From Verrucomicrobiota bacterium (GTDB lineage: Bacteria > Verrucomicrobiota > Verrucomicrobiia > Verrucomicrobiales > DEV007), in NCBI GenBank assembly GCA_018970725.1, contig JAGWVU010000036.1:1-49304 (forward strand): a DNA stretch of 49,304 bases, written 5' to 3'. Positions 43,853-49,304 of this stretch are shown here, in pieces. The notes below the pieces were generated by a model. The model searched no databases. It worked only from the letters and a program-made list of their open reading frames with translations, and was not told the origin of the DNA. Within the stretch, counting starts at the first letter, position 1, and each line of letters starts with the position of its first letter. The position numbers and the translations under genes are program-made.

Positions 43853-44660
43853 CGTCCCCGCCCCAACACGCCTCCGCTGGTTCGGCTTGACCGATCGCGG
43901 CAAAATCCGCGCCAACAACGAGGACTCCTTCCTCGGGCTGCGGTTCGATGCCCGGGACGTGCATCGCCTCGGGAAGATCGGTGAAGCTTCCATCGCCGAG
44001 ATGGACTTCGCCTTCGCGGTGAGCGATGGCATGGGCGGCGCCATGGCGGGAGAATTCGCCAGCCGGATTACGGTGGACAAAATCACCCGCCTGCTGCCCC
44101 GCGCCTTCAAGCTGGCCGCCTCCGGGCTGGACGCGGGCCGGGGGGACGTTCTGGGCGAGCTCTTCACCGCCATCCACGCCTCCATGAACGAACTCGACCG
44201 CTCCTATCCGGAGTGCGCCGGGATGGGCGCCACCCTCAGCCTCGCCTGGTTCACCCCGGGCTGGATGTTCTTCGCCCACGTCGGCGACAGCCGCATCTAT
44301 TACCTCCCGGGCAGGGGAGAATTGAAGCAACTGACCATGGACGACACCTTCGTCGGCTGGCTCCACCGCAACGGCAAACTCTCCGAATACGAGGCCCGCA
44401 CCCACCCGGCCCGCAACCGCCTGCAAAAAGCCCTCGGAGGCGGCAACCAGTTCGTTTCCCCACAGCTCGGCGCCGTCGGCTATGAACCGGGCGACGCCTT
44501 CGTCCTCTGCACCGACGGCGTCACCGAAGGCCTCTACGATGAACAGATCGCCCGCTGCCTGCGCGATCCCGGTTCCAACCCGGCCGAACGCCTCGTCCGC
44601 TCCGCCTTGGACAATTCCGGGCGGGACAACACCACGGCCCTCGTGATCGAAGTCCTCTGA
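43836..44660 (+). CDS. PP2C-type Ser/Thr protein phosphatase
   Basis: This 274-residue PPM/PP2C metal-dependent phosphatase has motifs in order: GLTDRGKIRANNEDSFL (N-terminal metal/phosphate site), FAVSDGMGGAMAGEFAS (DGMGG), MGATLSLAWF, HVGDSRIYYL, LCTDGVTEGLYD and GRDNTTALVIEVL (C-terminal metal Asp). All the metal-binding aspartates are present, so it should be active on Ser/Thr phosphoproteins. It overlaps the minimal kinase gene by 17 bp, implying that the two act on the same substrate or on each other. Confidence 0.93.
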   Translation: MDQPTDVPAPTRLRWFGLTDRGKIRANNEDSFLGLRFDARDVHRLGKIGEASIAEMDFAFAVSDGMGGAMAGEFASRITVDKITRLLPRAFKLAASGLDAGRGDVLGELFTAIHASMNELDRSYPECAGMGATLSLAWFTPGWMFFAHVGDSRIYYLPGRGELKQLTMDDTFVGWLHRNGKLSEYEARTHPARNRLQKALGGGNQFVSPQLGAVGYEPGDAFVLCTDGVTEGLYDEQIARCLRDPGSNPAERLVRSALDNSGRDNTTALVIEVL

Positions 44661-44675
44661 CTCCGATCCTTCGGT

Positions 44676-44885
44676 TCAGTTCAACCCCATGTAAGGCGGG
44701 CAGGAACGAAACACGATCAGCATCCGGGCCAAGTTCGGGCAGTATTTGACGATATCCTCGGCCAGTTGCCGCAAATCCTCGCGAGCGGGCTCCTCCGGGA
44801 TTTCGCCTTCGGGGGCGGTGCCCGGGGTTGGCGGGGAAACTCGGAGCGAGGGGATTCCGCCTCGGAAACGATGGGAGGATTTCAT
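44676..44885 (-). CDS. Small hypothetical protein
   Basis: This 69-residue reading frame lies 43 bp downstream of trmO on the same strand. The C-terminal half EDLRQLAEDIVKYCPNLARM reads like an amphipathic helical protein, whereas the N-terminal 27 residues are Arg/Pro/Ser-rich and less protein-like, so the true start may be internal. No family recognised. It could be a real small gene or spurious. Confidence 0.35.
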   Translation of the reverse strand: MKSSHRFRGGIPSLRVSPPTPGTAPEGEIPEEPAREDLRQLAEDIVKYCPNLARMLIVFRSCPPYMGLN

Positions 44886-44928
44886 GAGTCAAAGGTTGCT
44901 GCTTCCTTGGAAGCGTTTCAGCCCGCCA

Positions 44929-45657
44929 TTATTCGGGCTTCTTCCGGATAGACTCCTCGATCGCGATCACTTGCAGACACGCCCCGCCATCGTCCACCCG
45001 CCAGCGGATCTCGTGCCCCGCGTAAGTCAGGCCGTATTCCCGCCCTCCGTCGTCCCGCCGATAGGCCGGCCGCGGGTCCAACCCCAGAATCCGCTCCAAC
45101 TCCCCCGCCAGACGATGCCCTTCCAATCCGGGCCCAAAGGTCACTTCCAACCGCCCCCCCGGCGCCTTACCCGCGAATCCCCCGCTCTCCTCCTCCCCGG
45201 CACCCGGCCGGTCCGCCCACCCCAACCACGGCTTGATGTCATAAACCGGCGTGCCATCCACCCCATCCGCGCCCGATACCACGATACGGTCCGGAAACAC
45301 CCCGCACAACTTCACCAACGAGAGCCCCAACGGGTTCGGCCGATACGGCGATCGCGTCGCGAAGACCCCCACCCGCTCGTTCCCCCCGAGCCGGGGCGGA
45401 CGCACCGTCGAACGTCCTCCGCGTCCCGGCTCGTTCAAGTGAAATCCGAACAACAACCAGACATGCGAAAACCCCTCCAACCCCCGCACCGCCTCCCCGT
45501 TGTCCCAAGGACTCGCCAACTCCACCACGGATTCCACCCCCGGAACCAACCCCGGCTGCCGGGGCGTCCCGAACTTCTCCGCGAACGGACTCCGCAAATA
45601 GCCGATGGGCACAAGATGCACGGACGGATCAATAGCTTGGCATCCCTTGAATCGCAA
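44929..45657 (-). CDS. trmO: tRNA (t6A37) N6-methyltransferase, TrmO/TsaA family
   Basis: This 242-residue SAM-dependent enzyme of the TsaA/TrmO (UPF0066) fold methylates t6A at tRNA position 37. Motifs are PIGYLRSPFAEKFGTPRQPGL, the LEGFSHVWLLFGFH strand, RPPRLGGNERVGVFATRSPYRPNPLGLS and YDIKPWL. The C-terminal half carries a 90-residue domain ending EESIRKKPE. A TTG start at 45657 is assumed; no in-frame ATG exists nearby, and GTG at about 45621 is an alternative. It lies divergent from a tRNA gene 18 bp away. Confidence 0.88.
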   Translation of the reverse strand: MRFKGCQAIDPSVHLVPIGYLRSPFAEKFGTPRQPGLVPGVESVVELASPWDNGEAVRGLEGFSHVWLLFGFHLNEPGRGGRSTVRPPRLGGNERVGVFATRSPYRPNPLGLSLVKLCGVFPDRIVVSGADGVDGTPVYDIKPWLGWADRPGAGEEESGGFAGKAPGGRLEVTFGPGLEGHRLAGELERILGLDPRPAYRRDDGGREYGLTYAGHEIRWRVDDGGACLQVIAIEESIRKKPE

Positions 45658-45675
45658 CGTAGACTCCCTTCAGCG

Positions 45676-45748
45676 GGGCCTGTAGCTCAACGGTCAGAGC
45701 AGAGGACTCATAATCCTTTGGTTCCGGGTTCGAATCCCGGCGGGCCCA
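45676..45748 (+). tRNA. tRNA with CAT anticodon (Ile2 or elongator Met)
   Basis: Full cloverleaf: acceptor GGGCCTG/CGGGCCC (one G-T), D arm GCTC/GAGC, anticodon loop CTCATAA giving CAT, T arm CCGGG/CCCGG with TTCGAAT. The discriminator base is A, and CCA is not encoded. CAT can be elongator Met or lysidine-modified Ile2; GGGCCTGTAGCTCA and ACTCATAATCC resemble both, so the choice is open. It is the insertion point of the remnant integrase immediately downstream. Confidence 0.92.
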
Positions 45749-45776
45749 CTCCCTCAAAATCAGGGACTTATGACGA

Positions 45777-46290
45777 TTGGACCGAGGGGTTGATACCCCA
45801 CTTGAAGCAGTGTCCGACAAATTTCCGACAAACGCGGCCCGGAACCCGGAGCCAGAACAGAGCCAGCCCCCCCCTTCCAACGGCAGGTCAAAGCAGCGGA
45901 AACCCTTTCAGGTCGTCCGGTTTCTTTCGGTCAACATCCCGGTTTACGCTTTCGAGCACCACGGCAAGATCCGCTACACGATCGCCTTCTACCTGAACGG
46001 AGGGCGGCAGCGGAGGGAGTTCACCGACCTTGAGGTCGCCAAGCGAGAGGCCAAGCTAGCCGCGTCCGAGGACTACGTCCAGTGCCGGAAGCTGCTTGGC
46101 AACGTCCCCCTGCGTCAGGCGGTCGAGGACTTTTGCCGCCGGACCCTTGGCGTGAAGCTTGGCGTGAAGGTCCCCGAGGTCGCGCAGGAGGTGATCGCCG
46201 CCAAGGAAGAGGACGGCATGAGCGGCGATTTCTTGGTTCGGCTTCGAAGCCCCCTCGGGATCTTCGGGCTCGCCTTTCCCGGTCCGATTA
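45777..46290 (+). pseudogene. Truncated tyrosine-recombinase integrase
   Basis: The frame encodes the N-terminal part of a verrucomicrobial-type phage integrase: an arm-like beta domain (YAFEHHGKIRYTIAFYLNGG, then REFTDLEVAKREAKLAA), a helical linker, and a SAM-like core-binding segment (EVAQEVIAAKEEDGMSG, LRSPLGIFGLAFPG). It breaks near 46285, before any catalytic Arg/His/Tyr residue. The gene begins about 30 bp after a tRNA gene in the same orientation, the classical layout of an integrated island. A TTG or upstream start is uncertain. It is a dead remnant. Confidence 0.65.
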
Positions 46291-46391
46291 TGGATCCGGA
46301 GAACCCTTCGCTGGGAATCGTGAAAAATCCGGGTCGCTTGCTCATCGTTGGCTTGCGCCAGCGCCTGCAGGATGCTTCCTTCTGCTGTCAT
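46284..46391 (-). pseudogene. Inverted fragment resembling a histidine-kinase N-terminus
   Basis: On the minus strand, from ATG 46391 the frame reads MTAEGSILQALAQANDEQAT, then RIFHDSQRRVLRIHNRT before running into integrase DNA. The sequence resembles the cytoplasmic N-terminal helix of verrucomicrobial sensor kinases, where RIHNRTD leads into the first membrane helix. Only about 36 residues remain. Identification is by pattern memory and moderate; that this frame is interrupted at the integrase junction is directly visible. Confidence 0.4.
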
Positions 46392-46420
46392 TTCGTATGG
46401 ATTGAAGGTAGACCCTTCTT

Positions 46421-46446
46421 GAGGACTCCGCGAGTGTGGAGTCCTC
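46421..46446. repeat. Perfect 9-bp inverted repeat (REP-like hairpin)
   Basis: GAGGACTCC (46421-46429) and GGAGTCCTC (46438-46446) form a perfect 9-bp stem with loop GCGAGTGT. There is no T-tract. It could be a terminator for the lost upstream gene, a REP-type element, or an operator for the ATPase gene 52 bp downstream. Confidence 0.6.
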
Positions 46447-46498
46447 ACCATCCATCCAAGGATTGTAACGGTGTCAGGGACGCTTCCTTCGTTCAGCC

Positions 46499-49015
46499 AT
46501 GAACATCCATCTGCTATCCATCGAAGAAGCGTTGCGGCATGTAGAATCGCAGGCCGGAGGGCTTTCGGCGAGTCATGCGGCGGAACGGCTGGCTTTGCAA
46601 AAGGCGAGGCAAAGCAAACGAGGTGACGGCGGAGCGTGCCGACTGCTGCTCAATCAATTCCGCAGCCCGCTGGTGATCCTGCTGCTGGTGGCGATGTCGA
46701 TCTCGCTGGCGCTGGGCGATCGCATGGATGTGCTGATCGTGTTGATGGTGGTGTTGATGAGCACGCTACTGGGCTTCTGGCAGGAATACCGTGCCGCGAA
46801 TGCGGTGGCGGCGCTGCTAGCGGTGATCCAGGCGAAGGCGACGGCGCTGCGCGACGGCAAGGAGACCGATCTGCCAGTGGATGAGATCGTGCAAGGTGAT
46901 GTGGTGGTGCTGCGGGCGGGCGACACCATTCCCGGCGATGGGCTGCTGCTCGAATCGAAGGACCTCTTCGTCGATGAATCCACGCTGACGGGCGAAAGCT
47001 ACCCAGCGGAGAAAAAAGTCGGCGTGGTGGCGGCTGGCGCGCGCCAGAGTGAACGAACCAACTCCGTCTTCGAGGGCACACACGTCGTCAGCGGCACAGC
47101 ACGCGTGCTCATCGTCACCACAGGCGATGAAACGGAATTTGGTGGTATTTCGGAGCGGTTGCGGCTGCGCGCGCCTGAAACGGACTTTGAGCGAGGACTG
47201 CGCGGCTTTGGCGAGATGCTCATCCGCATGACGCTGGTCTTCGTCATCGCCATCTTCGCCATCAATGTCTTCTTCCATCGCCCCGTGCTGGAGGCGTTCA
47301 TGTTCGCACTGGCGCTCGCGGTGGGCATGACGCCGGAGCTGTTGCCCGCCATCGTTAGCATCACACTGGCGCGGGGCGCGAAGCACATGGCGCAGGAGCA
47401 TGTCATCGTGCGCCGCCTTCCGGCCATCGAAAACTTCGGCAGCATGAACGTGCTGTGCTCCGACAAAACGGGCACGCTCACGGAGGGCCAGGTCAAGCTG
47501 CAGGGCACGCACGACGCACTGGGCAACCCAAGCGACACCGTGCGCCTGCATGCCATACTCAATGCCACGTTTGAAAGCGGCTTTGCCAATCCCATTGACG
47601 CCGCGCTGCGTGCCGAGCCTGGCATCGACCTCAGCGGCTTCACGAAATGCGATGAGGTGCCGTATGACTTCATCCGCAAGCGCCTCAGCGTCGTCGTGGA
47701 ACACGCGGTGGTGGACCGACGTCACCTGATGATCACCAAGGGCGCTTTCGTCAACGTGCTGGCCGTTTGCACGAAAGTGGCCACGCCGGACGGGGAAAAG
47801 CCGATGGAGAGCATGCGCGAGGCCTTGCAGCAGCGCTTCGCTGACTTCAGCAATGCCGGACACCGCGTGCTTGGCCTCGCCACCCGCGATGTGACGGATG
47901 ATCCGGTGATCACCAAGGACGACGAGCAGGAGATGACCTTCGCGGGCTTCCTGCTGTTTGACGATCCGCCCAAAGCGGGGGCCATGGAGGCCATTCAGGA
48001 ACTGCGGACGCTCGGCATCGGCTTCAAGGTCATCACCGGCGACAACCGCCTCGTGGGGCAATCTCTTGGCATGCAGATGGGCATCGCCAAACCGGAAGTG
48101 CTCACCGGCGATGCCCTGCACGAGATGAGCGACACCGCGCTGATCGCCCGCGTGGGCGAGGTGGACATCTTCGCGGAGATCGAGCCGAACCAGAAAGAGC
48201 GGGTCATCATCGCGCTTCGAAAGGCCGGGAACGTCGTCGGCTATCTCGGCGACGGCATCAACGACGCCTCGGCGCTGCATGCCGCCGATGTCGGCATCTC
48301 CGTGGATGGTGCCGTGGATGTGGCCAAGGAGGCCGCGGACATCGTGCTGCTGCGTCACGACCTCGCCGTGCTCGCCCGTGGTGTGCGCAACGGCCGCATC
48401 ACCTTCGCCAACACGATCAAATACATCTTCATCACCACCAGCGCGAACTTCGGCAACATGTTCAGCATGGCCGGTGCCTCCCTGTTCCTGCCCTTCCTGC
48501 CGCTCCTGCCAAAGCAGATCCTGCTCAACAACCTCCTCTCCGACCTGCCCGCACTCACCATCGCAACGGACTCCGTCGATCCCGAGCAGGTGAACCGCCC
48601 GCGCCGCTGGGATCATCAGTTCATCCGCCGCTTCATGATCGCCTTCGGCCTTGTCAGCTCCGTGTTCGACTACCTCACCTTCGGCGTATTGATGCTCATG
48701 CTGCACGCCAGCGAGGCGCAGTTCCAGACCGGCTGGTTCGTCGAATCCCTCATGACGGAGCTGTTCATCGTCATGGTCATCCGCACGCATCGCTCGATCT
48801 TCCAGAGCAAACCGGGCCGCATCCTCGCCATCGCCACGCTCATCGTCTCCGGCACCACCATCATCCTGCCCTACACCGCCATAGGCGCCCTGTTTGGTCT
48901 CGTCCCGCTGCCGTGGACCTTCATGCTCACGCTCATCGTCATCACACTGCTGTATCTCCTCACGAGCGAGATGGTGAAGCGTGTCATGTTTGTCCGCTTG
49001 GAGCAGCGCATCTGA
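46499..49015 (+). CDS. mgtA: Mg2+-importing P-type ATPase (MgtA-like, P3B)
   Basis: This 838-residue membrane pump has all P-type hallmarks: actuator TGES at residues 164-167, the M4 motif VGMTPELLPAIV typical of MgtA rather than Ca2+/Na+ pumps, phosphorylation site DKTGT with Asp322, TGDN in the nucleotide domain and GDGIND at about 584-589. Ten hydrophobic segments are visible, in two pairs before the catalytic domains and six after. It probably drives Mg2+ influx with ATP. It uses more CTG Leu and GGC Gly codons in its first half and less CCGG than neighbouring genes, consistent with acquisition with the flanking mobile DNA. Start ATG lacks a Shine-Dalgarno motif. Confidence 0.9.
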   Translation: MNIHLLSIEEALRHVESQAGGLSASHAAERLALQKARQSKRGDGGACRLLLNQFRSPLVILLLVAMSISLALGDRMDVLIVLMVVLMSTLLGFWQEYRAANAVAALLAVIQAKATALRDGKETDLPVDEIVQGDVVVLRAGDTIPGDGLLLESKDLFVDESTLTGESYPAEKKVGVVAAGARQSERTNSVFEGTHVVSGTARVLIVTTGDETEFGGISERLRLRAPETDFERGLRGFGEMLIRMTLVFVIAIFAINVFFHRPVLEAFMFALALAVGMTPELLPAIVSITLARGAKHMAQEHVIVRRLPAIENFGSMNVLCSDKTGTLTEGQVKLQGTHDALGNPSDTVRLHAILNATFESGFANPIDAALRAEPGIDLSGFTKCDEVPYDFIRKRLSVVVEHAVVDRRHLMITKGAFVNVLAVCTKVATPDGEKPMESMREALQQRFADFSNAGHRVLGLATRDVTDDPVITKDDEQEMTFAGFLLFDDPPKAGAMEAIQELRTLGIGFKVITGDNRLVGQSLGMQMGIAKPEVLTGDALHEMSDTALIARVGEVDIFAEIEPNQKERVIIALRKAGNVVGYLGDGINDASALHAADVGISVDGAVDVAKEAADIVLLRHDLAVLARGVRNGRITFANTIKYIFITTSANFGNMFSMAGASLFLPFLPLLPKQILLNNLLSDLPALTIATDSVDPEQVNRPRRWDHQFIRRFMIAFGLVSSVFDYLTFGVLMLMLHASEAQFQTGWFVESLMTELFIVMVIRTHRSIFQSKPGRILAIATLIVSGTTIILPYTAIGALFGLVPLPWTFMLTLIVITLLYLLTSEMVKRVMFVRLEQRI

Positions 49016-49049
49016 TCACGCGTTACCCCCCCACCATCCATCCCACGCC

Positions 49050-49304
49050 GTAACCATTCAGGTCCCTGCGGTGCAGGGAACCAGTTCGACGGCAGCTTGA
49101 TCGGGGGAATCAAACATCCGTTTCAAGGTATCCAGAATGGAGCTGCCTGCCTTTCTGGCCGTTGCGATGACACTGCGAAGATCGGCGAACGCCGCCGCCC
49201 CTTCGGCGGATCGGAAGCATCCGCTGATCTTCAGCTTGGCCTTGATCATGCGAAGGTCGCGCTCGGCTTGGTTGTTGTCGAACGGGATGCTCTCGCACAG
49301 AAAG
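49050..49304 (-). mobile_element. IS66-family insertion sequence, terminal part (continues past window)
   Basis: The outer end starts GTAACCATTCAGG at 49050, fitting IS66-family termini. The enclosed transposase frame (49058-49303, minus) encodes the C-terminal 82 residues, with the catalytic Glu in IPFDNNQAERDLR and the ISGCFRS motif. The stop codon lies only 8 bp from the element end. The first 134 bp match the remnant at the window start with one substitution and one indel, in the same orientation. A target-site duplication cannot be tested because the other end is outside. Confidence 0.9.
49058..49303 (-). CDS. IS66-family transposase, C-terminal part (partial at window edge)
   Basis: 82 codons are visible, reading into the window from the right edge. 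The DDE-domain end contains NNQAERDLR with the third acidic residue (Glu), then the conserved AKLKISGCFRSAEGA and DLRSVIATARKAG helices, matching IS66 TnpC C-termini. The 5' part of the gene and accessory genes tnpA/tnpB lie outside. No frameshift is visible in the part seen, so this copy may be functional, unlike the relic at the left end. Confidence 0.9.
   Translation of the reverse strand, partial: FLCESIPFDNNQAERDLRMIKAKLKISGCFRSAEGAAAFADLRSVIATARKAGSSILDTLKRMFDSPDQAAVELVPCTAGT

Noticed and set aside
46817-48790. 657-codon minus-strand open frame over mgtA
   Set aside because: It shadows the mgtA gene, which has all catalytic motifs; the antisense product is His/Asp-rich and unlike any family.
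1-49304. CRISPR arrays or rRNA genes
   Set aside because: No regularly spaced short repeats and no rRNA-like stretches were seen; only two tRNAs were found.

Overview
The window is about 49 kb of GC-rich DNA (estimated by eye at low to mid 60s % GC) and looks like a chromosomal segment of a Verrucomicrobiota bacterium. The evidence is a DUF1549/DUF1553 c-type cytochrome-like protein next to a DUF1501 protein, the remains of an ECF sigma factor followed by a Ser/Thr kinase, a beta-barrel with a C-terminal Phe, a verrucomicrobial-style integrase remnant and a GSII-type glutamine synthetase. Almost no start codon has a Shine-Dalgarno sequence; leaders are pyrimidine-rich. The phylum assignment rests on recognised families, not on a marker-gene tree.

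Layout. Positions 1-930 are a patchwork of broken genes: the terminal 134 bp of an IS66-family element, a short piece of a formylglycine-generating-enzyme-like protein, the C-terminus of an ECF sigma factor, and a frameshifted, truncated kinase. Positions 0.93-5.7 kb hold an exported dimethylformamidase-beta-like protein, an SDR, GDP-mannose dehydratase (gmd) and a sugar aminotransferase. After tRNA-Lys come an outer-membrane barrel and a DUF3060 protein. From 20.8 back to 7.6 kb everything is on the minus strand: tadA, rfbA, cysS, a thioredoxin, a CYTH-CHAD protein, two ABC half-exporters that look like an asymmetric heterodimer, a HerA-like ATPase and an ABC-F protein.

From 20.8 to 32.4 kb everything is on the plus strand: rpe, rpoZ, smpB, a small-conductance-channel-like membrane protein, a lipoprotein, tyrA, aroA, a cmk-plsC fusion, a membrane-anchored protein, a protein with two zinc ribbons and a possible kinase-like domain, and a radical SAM protein. 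From 32.5 to 45.7 kb orientation is mixed: a class IV aminotransferase overlapping a sulfotransferase-like gene, a PHP protein, a phosphodiesterase, DUF1549/DUF1553 plus DUF1501, a malate/lactate dehydrogenase-family enzyme plus SDR, a glutamine synthetase with a good sigma-54 promoter match, a tiny protein-kinase-like gene overlapping a PP2C phosphatase, and trmO.

The right end (45.7-49.3 kb) is a second accessory region. A tRNA with CAT anticodon is followed by a truncated tyrosine integrase, an inverted fragment resembling a histidine-kinase N-terminus, a hairpin, an intact MgtA-type P-type ATPase with a different codon style, and the end of an IS66-family element whose last 134 bp match the first 134 bp of the window almost perfectly. 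Both ends are thus recombination-scarred and the middle is coherent housekeeping DNA. The most interesting items are the minimal kinase/phosphatase pair, the zinc-ribbon kinase-like protein, the cmk-plsC fusion, the sulfotransferase/aminotransferase pair and the Pro/Ala-tailed glutamine synthetase.
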